The notes under the pieces were generated by a model. That model was given only the letters and a program-made list of their open reading frames with translations, had not been told where the DNA came from and did not search any database. The position numbers were made by a program, and so were the translations under genes. This document shows, one piece after another, positions 26,204 through 34,768 of a DNA stretch of 64,000 nt (its first letter is position 1; every line of letters starts with the position of its first letter). Origin of the DNA: Sphingomonas sp. PP-CC-1A-547 (GTDB lineage Bacteria; Pseudomonadota; Alphaproteobacteria; Sphingomonadales; Sphingomonadaceae); contig NZ_RAPZ01000010.1 of assembly GCF_003610375.1 (NCBI RefSeq), positions 222,161 to 286,160 on the forward strand. Reading direction: 5' to 3'.

Positions 26204-27151
26204 TCACCCAGCCGCAAACGCAGCCCTTACAAACCGCGCACAAGCCTCCGGCGCCGTAATCGGGATCATGTGCCCGCCCTCGATCGTGTCGATCTTAGCC
26301 CCCGGAATCACCGCCGCAGTCCGGTGCCCATTCCAGGCTGGATCCAGAATAGCATCCTGCCGCCCGAACAATATCCGCACCGGCAGGCCGATCTCCGCAT
26401 ACCGCCCGACCATCGCCGTCACATCGTCGTTCGCCCCGGCAAGATCCGCCGCCGCCGCCGCAATCGCGATCGGCCTCGCGGACAACGCGCCGCCGCCCCG
26501 CGTTATGAAATCCTCCGGCACAGCCTCGGGCGCGAACACGCCTTCCAGCGTCTTCTTCGCGGTCAACCGGCTGAGCGGCGTCCCCAGCACCTGCGCAAAC
26601 GCCAGCCGCGCACCCGACGGGATCCGCGCAAGCCCGCGGAAACTCTCCGGCACCTGCTCCAGCGGCTGCGTCAGCGGTGCGATCAGGGCGAGCGCGCGGA
26701 CCAGATGCGGATGGTCGAGTCCAACCGCGAGGCTCAGCGCACCGCCCAGCGAATGCCCGACCAGCAACGGCCGATCCAGCCCGAGCTTCTGGATGAAGTC
26801 GGCGATGATCGCGCCCTGCCCGATGATCCCCGGCATCGCCCCCGTCGCGGTCGAATAACCCGACCCCGGCCGATCGACGACGATCACGCGGTAGTCGTCC
26901 TTCAGCAGGTCGACGAGCGCATAGCTGAAGTTGCGCAACTGCCCGGCGAGCCCGTGAACCATGACGATCGCCGGCCCGCTGCCGACGTCGATATAATGCA
27001 GTCGAGCGCCCGCGACGTCGAGAAAACGCCCTTCCGCCGGCACCAGGTCCTCGGCAAGCCGCGCGACGCGGCTCGAATAGAGCGACAGCCCGATCCCCGA
27101 TACCGCCGCCAGCAGCGCCCCGCCGATCAATCGCTTGCCCGTCCGCTTCAT
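26204..27151 (-). CDS. Alpha/beta fold hydrolase, membrane-anchored
   Basis: A 315-residue hydrolase. An N-terminal hydrophobic helix (KRLIGGALLAAVSGIGLSLY) suggests a signal anchor. The fold signatures are MVHGLAGQLRNFSY (oxyanion region), DRPGSGYS, the nucleophile elbow VGHSLGGALS and a late Asp/His (GRQDAILD, EGGHMIPIT). The start is MKRTGKR: AAGGAG stands six bases before this ATG, while an ATG two codons earlier directly abuts the site. Substrate unknown; haloalkane- or epoxide-hydrolase-like neighbours are possible. Confidence 0.9.
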   Translation of the reverse strand: MKRTGKRLIGGALLAAVSGIGLSLYSSRVARLAEDLVPAEGRFLDVAGARLHYIDVGSGPAIVMVHGLAGQLRNFSYALVDLLKDDYRVIVVDRPGSGYSTATGAMPGIIGQGAIIADFIQKLGLDRPLLVGHSLGGALSLAVGLDHPHLVRALALIAPLTQPLEQVPESFRGLARIPSGARLAFAQVLGTPLSRLTAKKTLEGVFAPEAVPEDFITRGGGALSARPIAIAAAAADLAGANDDVTAMVGRYAEIGLPVRILFGRQDAILDPAWNGHRTAAVIPGAKIDTIEGGHMIPITAPEACARFVRAAFAAG

Positions 27152-27269
27152 AGCCATCTCCTTCAAATCCTTAGTGCGCTGAACGCCCGGCCTTGTCCAA
27201 AGTCGCAGCCGCCCGCGCATGGAACCCGTCGTGGTCACCAAACGTCCGACCCGCGAAGGAGATGCGCCG

Positions 27270-28199
27270 GTGGATCCACAGGCTCGAACGATACTCGACA
27301 CGATACAGACACTCGCCCCCAACGCCGATCCGCACGCCGACGACGTGCGGTGGCTGGCCGACTTCCGCTATCAGACCGCGCTGCTGAAGACCTTCTCCGG
27401 CGATCCGGAACCGGTCCACGCGATCACACACATCCTGCTGCCGTCCGAGTCCGGACCGCTGACCGTCCGGCTCTATCGTCCCAAACCCGGCCCGTTGCCG
27501 CTCCTGTTGCACATCCACGGCGGCGGCGCGATCGCCGGGTCGATCGACGGACACGACCCGGCGTTGCGCGCGCTCGCGAACCGGACCGGCTGGCTGGTCG
27601 CCGCGCCCGCCTATCGCCTCGCGCCCGAACACCGCTTCCCCGCGCAACTCGACGATAGCTGGACGGCGTTGCAAGGCCTCGTCGCGCAAGCCGGCGCTCT
27701 AGATATCGACCTGTCTCGGATCGTCGTCTCCGGGGACAGTATTGGCGGTACGCTCGCGACCGCCCTCGCCTCCCGCGCAGCGTCCGAAGGCGGACCAGCG
27801 CTACACGGCCAGATCCTGCTCTACCCGAACACCGACCTGCGCCGCGATACCGCCTACCCGTCGCGCCAAAGCGAAGACGGCAACATCATCGATGCGAAGT
27901 CGCTGGAACAGCAGATCGACCTGTACCTGGCCTCGGACGCAGACCACACCGATCCGCGCGCGTCACCCATCCTGGCAGACGACCTCGCCGCCCTGCCCCC
28001 GACGCTGCTGATAACCTGCGAGAACGACCCGTTACGCGACGAGGGCGAAGCCTATGGCCAGCGCCTGCGCGATGCGGGTGTCACCGTCGACCACGACCGG
28101 TTCGACGGCATGATCCACGCGTTCCTGCAAATGGGCGGAAGGCTGGACGCGACCGACCGGCTGCTCGATCGCATCGCCCGCTGGCTCGACGCCCGATGA
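27270..28199 (+). CDS. Alpha/beta hydrolase, hormone-sensitive-lipase family esterase
   Basis: A 309-residue esterase of family IV. It carries the oxyanion motif HGGG (83-86), the nucleophile motif GDSIGG (155-160, Ser157) and a late DPLRDEGEAY Asp and DGMIHAFLQM His. A GTG start is chosen because AAGGAG lies eight bases upstream; an ATG 51 bases further upstream has no such site. It is divergent from the other hydrolase gene with about 120 bases between them, which probably holds both promoters. It is cytoplasmic, with no signal peptide. Confidence 0.9.
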   Translation: MDPQARTILDTIQTLAPNADPHADDVRWLADFRYQTALLKTFSGDPEPVHAITHILLPSESGPLTVRLYRPKPGPLPLLLHIHGGGAIAGSIDGHDPALRALANRTGWLVAAPAYRLAPEHRFPAQLDDSWTALQGLVAQAGALDIDLSRIVVSGDSIGGTLATALASRAASEGGPALHGQILLYPNTDLRRDTAYPSRQSEDGNIIDAKSLEQQIDLYLASDADHTDPRASPILADDLAALPPTLLITCENDPLRDEGEAYGQRLRDAGVTVDHDRFDGMIHAFLQMGGRLDATDRLLDRIARWLDAR

Positions 28200-28208
28200 T
28201 AGGAAAAA

Positions 28209-28285
28209 TGGTGCACCCAGAGCGATTCGAACGCCCGACCCTCAGATTCGTAGTCTGATGCTCTATCCAGCTGAGCTATGGGTGC
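28209..28285 (-). tRNA. tRNA-Arg (anticodon ACG), copy 1
   Basis: Read on the minus strand, the cloverleaf is complete: acceptor GCACCCA with TGGGTGC, D-stem GCTC/GAGC, anticodon stem TCAGA/TCTGA with loop CTACGAA (anticodon ACG), and T-loop TTCGAAT. The CCA end is encoded. 77 bases. Confidence 0.97.
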
Positions 28286-28335
28286 ATAGCCGTCCCGTGA
28301 CCGGTTCGACAAGCCCGCCGTGAAGCGGAAAATCC

Positions 28336-28412
28336 TGGTGCACCCAGAGCGATTCGAACGCCCGACCCTCAGATTCGTAGTCTGATGCTCTATCCAGCTG
28401 AGCTATGGGTGC
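28336..28412 (-). tRNA. tRNA-Arg (anticodon ACG), copy 2
   Basis: Identical in sequence to the neighbouring copy, including the encoded CCA, and separated from it by 50 bases. The anticodon ACG, read as inosine, decodes CGU, CGC and CGA, the main Arg codons of this GC-rich genome. Confidence 0.97.
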
Positions 28413-28506
28413 ACTGGAGGGGCGCTGATAGCAGGCATTTTCGGGGGCGCAAGGGTTTGCCGCGATAAAGTTGTGTCGGGCGGCGCGGACGCATAGAGCG
28501 GTGGGC

Positions 28507-29016
28507 ATGAAACTCGCCGCTCCGCTCCGCTCGCTGTCGCTCTTCGCCCTGCTCGCAGCGTCCGCGTGCAGCAAGGATACCACCGCCTATCCGTCGCTCG
28601 GCCTGCGCCCGGTCGAGAAGCTCGGATTCGCCGAGCCCGAGGTAAAGACCGCGGTGGCCGCGCCCGATCCCGCGCTCGATGCGGATATCCGGACGATATC
28701 GGGCAAGCTCGACGTTATCGCCACTGGCTTCACGCGCGACGCGGCCAAGACCGAGGCCCTCGCGCGCACCGCACGCGGCGGCGCAGTCGGCAGCGACGCG
28801 TGGCTCGCCGCGCAGACCGCCCTCGCCGGACTCGACGACTGGCGCGCGCAATCGTCGGCGCTGGTGACGGACATCGAACAACGCGCCACCGACCGCGCCG
28901 CCAAGCTGCAGCCCGACTATCCGGCGCTGGCCACGATCCGCGACAAGGCACAGGCGGAGAACGATCGCCAAGGCGCGACGATCACGCGCATCCAGGCGAG
29001 CCTCCCCGCAGCCTGA
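28507..29016 (+). CDS. Putative lipoprotein of unknown function
   Basis: A 169-residue protein. The N-terminus MKLAAPLRSLSLFALLAASACS looks like a lipoprotein signal with Cys at the ASAC box, although Ala at -3 is not ideal. The rest is helical and Ala-rich, with alternating charge (ALVTDIEQRATDRAAKLQ) that could form coiled coil. No family is recognised. It starts 95 bases past the second tRNA-Arg on the other strand and faces the large membrane-synthase gene, with a hairpin between them. Confidence 0.65.
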   Translation: MKLAAPLRSLSLFALLAASACSKDTTAYPSLGLRPVEKLGFAEPEVKTAVAAPDPALDADIRTISGKLDVIATGFTRDAAKTEALARTARGGAVGSDAWLAAQTALAGLDDWRAQSSALVTDIEQRATDRAAKLQPDYPALATIRDKAQAENDRQGATITRIQASLPAA

Positions 29017-29023
29017 GCCGCTG

Positions 29024-29053
29024 CTGATCCTAGCCCGACAGGGGGAGGATCAG
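29024..29053. terminator. Hairpin between convergent genes
   Basis: CTGATCCT pairs perfectly with AGGATCAG around a 14-base loop. It lies between the two stop codons of convergent genes and could stop or protect both transcripts. It lacks a T run, so it is not a classical intrinsic terminator. Confidence 0.45.
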
Positions 29054-29057
29054 AACG

Positions 29058-31298
29058 CTAGAACCCCTTCAACAGCGGCAGGATCGTCGAATAATCGTCG
29101 GTCCATGCGGTGAAGCCCTTGCGCGGCACCAGCGGCGCCCACGCCGGGTCACCCGACCGCAACGCGGCAATCGCACGCGGATCGCGCGACAACGCCACCC
29201 AGTCCGACGCCGACGCGCGATCGACCAGCACGCTCGACGGGCGGTATTTCAGCTCGACCGCAGTCCACCCGCCCTCGCGCGCCGCCGCCGCGATCACCGG
29301 CTCGAGATCGATGAACCGGTTGGAGATATGCACCAGCAACAGGCCGCGCGGCGATAGCACCCGGCCATAGGTCGCGAACGCCTCGCGCGTCATCAGGTGC
29401 ATCGGCACCGAATCCGAAGAGAAGGCATCGAGCGCGAGCAGGTCGAGGCTGTCGGGCTCGTCATGCGCCAACGCGATCCGCGCATCGCCCATCCGGATCT
29501 CGGACTTGGGCAGGCACCGGGACAGATAGGTGAACTGCCCGGTATCGCGCGCGATCCGTACGACGGCCGGATCGATCTCGTAGAACCGCCAGCGCTGCCC
29601 CGGTCGGGCGTAGCAGGAGAGCGTCCCTGTCCCGAGCCCGACCACACCGATCCGCGCCTGCGGCCCGTACAAGGCGGGTGCGGCTTGCATCGCCTGCCCG
29701 ACGCCGGATCCTGCCGCGTAATAGGTGGTCGGCGTCCGCTCGCGCTCAGGCGAACCGCGCAACTGGATGCCGTGCACCGTCGTCCCATGATCGAGTTCGC
29801 GCGTGCCGCCGTTCGGCCCCGGCTCGTCTCGCACGGTGTAGACGCCGAAATAACTCCGCACCCGCGCGCCCGGATCGAGTGAGAACTCGAGCGACCGATA
29901 CCCGCCGAACAGTACCAGCGCCCCCGCCAGCACGACCATGTACGGCCGCCGCGCGCCGATCGCGACGAATCCGATCGCCGCTATCACCAGGAACACGAGG
30001 CCCTGCCGCCCCTCGCCGAACACGCCATCGGGATTGCCGATCCGCAACCCGGTAAGGATGACCAGCGCGACGACGATCGCGAGCAACGCGACATGTCTCG
30101 CCGGCCCCTTGCCCATCCACAGCGCGCGAAATCGCCCGAACAGATACATCTGCGGCACCAGCGCGCCCGCTGCGAGGATCAGCAGCGGATACTCATACGT
30201 CCAGTCGAACACCACCGGCGCCACCAAAGCAGCGAACACGCCGCCGAGCGCGCCCCCTGCCGACATCGCGAGATAGAAGCCGGTCAGCCGATCGGGCGCC
30301 GGCCGCTTGCGGTACAGAGCAGTGTGCAGCGCGACCGAGATCATGAACAGCAGCACCAGCGCGATCCCCGCGCTGAAGAACGGCCGCTCGTTGACCCCGC
30401 CCATGATGATGCCACCAAACAGCAATATCGTGATCGGCGCGATCCGCGTGAGCAGGTTGGCGAGCCAGCGATCGTTCGCGAACGCCACGCTGAAGCTCAG
30501 CAGGTACAGCCCGAGCGGGATCACCCACAGCAGCGGCATCGCGACGATATCGGTGGTGATGTAGGTCGACGTCGCCAGCATCATCCCCGACGGCACGAGC
30601 GCCAGCGCGATCCAATGCGCGATCCGCCTGGCACCGGGCGGCGCGCTGGTCGCGGCGACGTGATCGACCGCCGCGGTCTTGGGCAGGCGCGTGGCGCAGG
30701 CGAGCACCAGCACGATCAGCAGCAGATACCCACCGCTCCACAACAGGCTCTGCCCGTGCACCGCCATCAGCGGCTCGACCAGCAGCGGGTACGCGATCAG
30801 CCCCGCGAAACTGCCGAGATTGGACGCGGCATACAGCGCATAGGGATCGCCGCCGCCACTCGCCGCACTGAACCAGCGCTGGATCAGCGGCGCCTGCGCG
30901 GAGACCGCAAAGAACAACGGCCCGATCGACAATCCGAGCAGCCACGGCACCCACAAGGCCGGCAACGCGTCCGCCGGCAGGTCCATCGCGATCAACCCGA
31001 TCGGCAACCACAACGCCGCAACGATCAGCACGCCCAGATGGATCGCCGCCTGCGCGCGCGGCCTCACTCGCCCGAGCCAATGCGCATACGCATAGCCCGC
31101 GAGCAGCAACGCCTGATACACGAGCATGGCCGAGTTCCACACCGCCGGCGCGCCACCCAACCGCGGCAACGCCATCCGCGCCACCATCGGCTGGACGAGG
31201 AACAGCAGGAACGACCCCGTCAGGATCGTCGCGACGAACATCGTCCGGCACCAGCGCGCCATCAGGGGCCGCACTTCCATCGCATCGGTGTCAGACAT
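29058..31298 (-). CDS. Membrane protein fused to spermidine-synthase-like domain
   Basis: A 746-residue fused protein. The first two-thirds hold about 12-14 hydrophobic helices (for example ILTGSFLLFLVQPMVARM, LIVLVLACATRL). The last 230 or so residues are a Rossmann methyltransferase-like domain of the spermidine synthase type: GVVGLGTGTLSCYA, FYEIDPAVVRIA and LDLLALDAFSSDSVP. Fused proteins of this kind are widespread in alphaproteobacteria, but their product is unproved; polyamine synthesis is not assured. The start MSDTDAMEV overlaps the preceding GNAT gene by eight bases. It is convergent with a lipoprotein gene. Confidence 0.85.
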   Translation of the reverse strand: MSDTDAMEVRPLMARWCRTMFVATILTGSFLLFLVQPMVARMALPRLGGAPAVWNSAMLVYQALLLAGYAYAHWLGRVRPRAQAAIHLGVLIVAALWLPIGLIAMDLPADALPALWVPWLLGLSIGPLFFAVSAQAPLIQRWFSAASGGGDPYALYAASNLGSFAGLIAYPLLVEPLMAVHGQSLLWSGGYLLLIVLVLACATRLPKTAAVDHVAATSAPPGARRIAHWIALALVPSGMMLATSTYITTDIVAMPLLWVIPLGLYLLSFSVAFANDRWLANLLTRIAPITILLFGGIIMGGVNERPFFSAGIALVLLFMISVALHTALYRKRPAPDRLTGFYLAMSAGGALGGVFAALVAPVVFDWTYEYPLLILAAGALVPQMYLFGRFRALWMGKGPARHVALLAIVVALVILTGLRIGNPDGVFGEGRQGLVFLVIAAIGFVAIGARRPYMVVLAGALVLFGGYRSLEFSLDPGARVRSYFGVYTVRDEPGPNGGTRELDHGTTVHGIQLRGSPERERTPTTYYAAGSGVGQAMQAAPALYGPQARIGVVGLGTGTLSCYARPGQRWRFYEIDPAVVRIARDTGQFTYLSRCLPKSEIRMGDARIALAHDEPDSLDLLALDAFSSDSVPMHLMTREAFATYGRVLSPRGLLLVHISNRFIDLEPVIAAAAREGGWTAVELKYRPSSVLVDRASASDWVALSRDPRAIAALRSGDPAWAPLVPRKGFTAWTDDYSTILPLLKGF

Positions 31299-31830
31299 AG
31301 GCGGGACGGTCGATCCGGTAGAGGATGTGGCGGCGAAGGCGGTCATCTTCGGCGAGCTTCGGGTGGTCAAAATCGCCATCGACCACGCGGGTCATCCCGA
31401 GCCTCTCCATAAGCGCGCGGCTGGCCGTGTTTGCAGGGACGGTGATCGCCCAGACCGTCGGCAAGTCCATCTCACGCCACCCCCAGGCGAGGGAAGCCTC
31501 CGCTGCCTCCCGCGCATAGCCCCGCCCCCATTCGGTCTGGACGAGACTCCAGCCGATCTCGGGCTTCCCCTCGATCGGCGTACCGACCGGGCCGGGCTTG
31601 ATCCCGCACCAGCCGATGAACGCGCCGGTATCCCGTCGTTCGAGCGCCCAGAAGCACGCGCCGTAGTCGGCAAACATCGCCTTCTGGCGTGACACCACCG
31701 CGGCGGACTCGGCCGGCGTCGGCGCCGGCCCGAGATACGCCATCACCGCCGGGTCGGCGCACATCGCATGATGCAAGGCGGCATCGTCATCACGCCAGCC
31801 ACGCAAGATCAGCCGTTCGGTCTCGATCAT
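31291..31830 (-). CDS. GNAT family N-acetyltransferase (RimJ/RimL-like)
   Basis: A 179-residue acetyltransferase. It begins MIETERLILRGWRDDD, a hallmark of the RimJ/RimL branch. The acetyl-CoA loop is in WGRGYAREAAEASLAW. It overlaps hemB by four bases upstream and the fused spermidine-synthase-like gene by eight bases downstream, so it lies inside a three-gene operon. Target not known. Confidence 0.93.
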   Translation of the reverse strand: MIETERLILRGWRDDDAALHHAMCADPAVMAYLGPAPTPAESAAVVSRQKAMFADYGACFWALERRDTGAFIGWCGIKPGPVGTPIEGKPEIGWSLVQTEWGRGYAREAAEASLAWGWREMDLPTVWAITVPANTASRALMERLGMTRVVDGDFDHPKLAEDDRLRRHILYRIDRPAYV

Positions 31831-32819
31831 CCGCCGAGCAATTTCGCCGCATGCGCCGCGTGATACGTCAGCACGCCCGAACAGCCCGCGCGCTTGAATG
31901 ACATCAGCGTCTCCAGCACCATCACGTCGCGTTCCGCCGCGCCCGCCGCGACCGCGTGCTCGATCATCGCGTATTCGCCCGACACCTGGTACGCGAACAC
32001 CGGCACCTCGAACGCCTCGCGGACGCGGACGATGATGTCGAGATACGGCAGGCCGGGCTTGACCATCACCGTGTCGGCGCCCTCCGCGAGGTCCATCGCG
32101 ACCTCTCGCAAGGCCTCTTCGGCGTTGGCATTGTCCATCTGGTACGTCTTCTTGTCGCCCTTCAGCAGACCGCGCGAGCCGACCGCGTCACGGAACGGAC
32201 CGTAGAACGCGCTGGCGTACTTGGCGGCGTAGGACATGATCTGGACGTTGTGGTGCGACTCCGCCTCGAGCGCGCTGCGGATCATGCCGATCCGGCCGTC
32301 CATCATGTCCGACGGCGCGATGATGTCGGCGCCGGCGTTCGCCTGGTTGAGCGCCTGCGCGACGAGCATCTCTGCGGTGGTGTCGTTGACGACATAGCCG
32401 GCCGCGTCGACCAGCCCGTCATGGCCGTGGCTCGTGTAGGGATCGAGCGCGACGTCGGTCAGCACGCCGACCTCGGGCACCGCGTCCTTCAGCGCGCGGA
32501 TCGCCTGGCACATCAGATTGTCGGGGTTCAGCGCCTCGCTACCGTCCTCGGTCCGGCGCTCGACCTGCGTATACGGGAACAGCGCGATGCACGGGATGCC
32601 GAGGTCGCGCGCCTCGCGACCGCGTGCGACGATCCCGTCGACCGACCAGCGCGACACGCCCGGCAGGCTGGCGATCGGTTGCTCGACACCCTCCCCCTCG
32701 GCGACGAACAGCGGCCAGATCAGGTCGGCGGGAGTCAGCACGGTCTCGGCATGGAGGCGGCGGCTCCAGGCGGAGGCGCGGGTGCGACGGAGGCGAAGCG
32801 CGGGATAGCTTGCGGTCAT
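31827..32819 (-). CDS. hemB: Delta-aminolevulinic acid dehydratase (porphobilinogen synthase)
   Basis: A 330-residue enzyme that joins two 5-aminolevulinate molecules to porphobilinogen for heme and corrinoid synthesis. Schiff-base lysines are Lys200 and Lys254 (VMVKPGLPYLD). The metal loop reads DVALDPYTSHGHDG: Ala124, Asp126 and Asp134 replace the three Cys of zinc enzymes, so this is the magnesium-dependent or metal-light class common in alphaproteobacteria. The start MTASYPALRL is 36 bases inside a longer frame. The stop overlaps the GNAT gene (ATGA). Confidence 0.97.
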   Translation of the reverse strand: MTASYPALRLRRTRASAWSRRLHAETVLTPADLIWPLFVAEGEGVEQPIASLPGVSRWSVDGIVARGREARDLGIPCIALFPYTQVERRTEDGSEALNPDNLMCQAIRALKDAVPEVGVLTDVALDPYTSHGHDGLVDAAGYVVNDTTAEMLVAQALNQANAGADIIAPSDMMDGRIGMIRSALEAESHHNVQIMSYAAKYASAFYGPFRDAVGSRGLLKGDKKTYQMDNANAEEALREVAMDLAEGADTVMVKPGLPYLDIIVRVREAFEVPVFAYQVSGEYAMIEHAVAAGAAERDVMVLETLMSFKRAGCSGVLTYHAAHAAKLLGG

Positions 32820-32910
32820 GCGGCGGGCTTTGCGGGATGCGCGGCGACGGATCAAGCGTTACGCAAAAGCGTTACGGGTGCGAAACCGCATGCCGTGCGT
32901 TGGGGGCCTT

Positions 32911-33795
32911 ATGTCGAACGATACGATCACGTCCGCGGCGCTCGTCGTCAACGCCAAGTCGCGCAAGGGCCAGAAGCTGTTCAAGCGCGCCTGTGCGGCG
33001 ATGTCGGGGTTGCCCTATGAGGTCGACGCGCATGCGGTCGAGGATCCGAAGGACCTTGAGGCGACGGTGCTCCGGGCGCTGGCGAAGAAGCCCGATCTGC
33101 TGATCCTCGGCGGCGGTGACGGCACGGTCAGCGGATTGGTCGACCTGATGGTCGGTCACGACGTGATCCTCGGCGTCCTCCCCCTAGGCACCGCCAACAG
33201 TTTCGCGCGCACGCTAGGCATTCCGCTGAATATCGAGGGCGCGGTCGAGGTGATCCGCACCGGCAAGCCGCGGCGGATTGATCTCGGCATGATCGACGGC
33301 GACTATTTCGCGAACTGCGCCGCGATGGGGATCAGCCCGAAGATCGCCGAGACGGTGCCGCACGGCCTCAAGAAGGTCTTCGGCAAGGTCGGCTATCTGG
33401 CGTGGGCGACGTATCAATACATGCGCTTCCGCCCGTTCACGCTGATCGTCGGCGAAGGCCCGACCGCGGTGAAGATCCGCGTCGTCGAGGTGCGGATCTC
33501 GAACGGGCCGTATCACGGCGGCACCGAACTGGTCGACGCGGCCGCGGTCGACTCGGGCGAGATCGTGGTGCAGGCGGTGATGGGGCATGTGAAGCGGCGA
33601 CTGGTCCAGAACTGGTATGCCAGCGTGTTCCGGCTGGAATCTCGCCACGAGAAGGTGCGCGATTTCCGGGGGAAGAGCCTGAAGATCAACACGATCCCGC
33701 CATTGCCGATCTCGATCGACGGCGAAGTACTGGCGAAGACCCCGGTGACGGCGAAGGTCGCGGCCGGGATCATCCGGGTGATGGCGCCCGCCTGA
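32911..33795 (+). CDS. Diacylglycerol/lipid kinase family protein
   Basis: A 294-residue kinase of the DagK/YegS/LCB5 superfamily, which phosphorylates lipids such as diacylglycerol or sphingoid bases. The nucleotide motif GGGDGT lies at 67-72 and the second motif PLGTANSFARTLG follows. The C-terminal beta-sandwich is present. In a sphingomonad a sphingoid-base substrate is possible, but nothing in the sequence proves it. The start MSNDTIT is chosen over an earlier frame that runs into the hemB promoter region; the gene is divergent from hemB. Confidence 0.88.
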   Translation: MSNDTITSAALVVNAKSRKGQKLFKRACAAMSGLPYEVDAHAVEDPKDLEATVLRALAKKPDLLILGGGDGTVSGLVDLMVGHDVILGVLPLGTANSFARTLGIPLNIEGAVEVIRTGKPRRIDLGMIDGDYFANCAAMGISPKIAETVPHGLKKVFGKVGYLAWATYQYMRFRPFTLIVGEGPTAVKIRVVEVRISNGPYHGGTELVDAAAVDSGEIVVQAVMGHVKRRLVQNWYASVFRLESRHEKVRDFRGKSLKINTIPPLPISIDGEVLAKTPVTAKVAAGIIRVMAPA

Positions 33796-33827
33796 GGCAC
33801 GCTCGACCAGCCGGACCGCCCGCTTCC

Positions 33828-33884
33828 TTGTTCTCCCGCGAAGGCGGGAGCCCAGACTGGGTCCCCGCCTTCGCGGGGAAACAA
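33828..33884. repeat. 57-bp palindromic repeat, family B copy 4
   Basis: The left arm is of the CTCCCGCGAAGGCGGGAG type and the right arm of the CCCCGCCTTCGCGGGG type. It lies 33 bases past the lipid kinase stop. Confidence 0.92.
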
Positions 33885-33915
33885 TTTGGGTCACGATAGG
33901 CCGCCCCACCAGCCG

Positions 33916-34019
33916 CCACCCCGGCGAAGGCCGGGGCCCAATTGGAAAGGCCGGAGTAACTGCTGGCGGTCCTACGTTAGCAACGCTCCCCAATTGGGCC
34001 CCGGCCTCCGCCGGGGTGG
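33916..34019. repeat. 104-bp inverted repeat, family A copy 3
   Basis: Same arms and 104-base length as the other copies. It lies 31 bases after a family B element and just before the cyclophilin stop on the other strand. Confidence 0.92.
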
Positions 34020-34033
34020 AAGCTGAGGTGGCG

Positions 34034-34654
34034 TTACTTGACCCGACGAACGGTCAAAATCTTAACCGGCGCAGCGATCATCTGCCCCTTCATCACCCCC
34101 ACCCCGGCAGTAGGCGAAGTCGGCGCAGCAAGAATCCGCTTCACCACGTCCATCCCCTCCACCACATGCCCGAACGCCGCGAACCCGGCCGTGTCCCCGT
34201 TCCCCGCCGGGTTCGCATCGAGCGACAACACCGGCCCGACGGTAATGAAGAAGTCCGCCGTCGCGCTCCCCGGCGCGAACCGTGCCATCGAAATAGTCGC
34301 GTCGACGTGCGACAGCCCGGTCTGGCTGGTCGGCTCATGCTTCATCGGCGGCAACAGCCGCTTAACCTCGCCCTGCGGCCCGCCCTGGATCAACCCCGCG
34401 TCCGCCCCGAGCTTCATCGCCCGGTAGAACGTCACCCCATCGAGCCGTTTCTGATCCACGTACCGCAGGAAATTCGCGGTCGTCAGCGGCGCGCGCTCCT
34501 TCTCCAGCGCCAGCGTGATCGGCCCCTCGCTCGTCGTCATCACGATCGAGACGGTCGCCGGAGCAACAGGCGGCGACGCCGGCGGAGCCTCCTGCGCCGA
34601 GACGGAAACGGCGCCGAGGACGGCAAGAGCGAGCGTGACGAATCTGGAGATCAT
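34034..34654 (-). CDS. Exported peptidyl-prolyl cis-trans isomerase, cyclophilin type
   Basis: A 206-residue protein with a signal peptide (MISRFVTLALAVLGAVSVSA-QE) and a cyclophilin domain: LEKERAPLTTANFLRYVD, GVTFYRAMKLGADAGLIQGG, SMARFAPGSATADFFITVG and FAAFGHVVEGMDVVK. It folds periplasmic proteins by isomerising proline bonds. Some proteobacterial cyclophilin residues (the FFI substrate pocket) are kept; the tryptophan of cyclosporin-binding types is absent. The gene is divergent from the ATP-grasp operon and has its own promoter region. Confidence 0.93.
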   Translation of the reverse strand: MISRFVTLALAVLGAVSVSAQEAPPASPPVAPATVSIVMTTSEGPITLALEKERAPLTTANFLRYVDQKRLDGVTFYRAMKLGADAGLIQGGPQGEVKRLLPPMKHEPTSQTGLSHVDATISMARFAPGSATADFFITVGPVLSLDANPAGNGDTAGFAAFGHVVEGMDVVKRILAAPTSPTAGVGVMKGQMIAAPVKILTVRRVK

Positions 34655-34768
34655 CCGCCACGCTACCGCGTCGCCCCCTTTCTGTCAGCGGCCCCGCGAC
34701 ACGATATTGCGCGCGGCAAAGTTTTGCTTGGGTTTGCACGCCCGCACGCAATGCGTATCCGGGGAGCG

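Noticed and set aside
28209..28412. Twin tRNA-Arg as borders of an integrated element
   Set aside because: Only 50 bases lie between them and no phage or integrase gene is found; simple duplication is enough.
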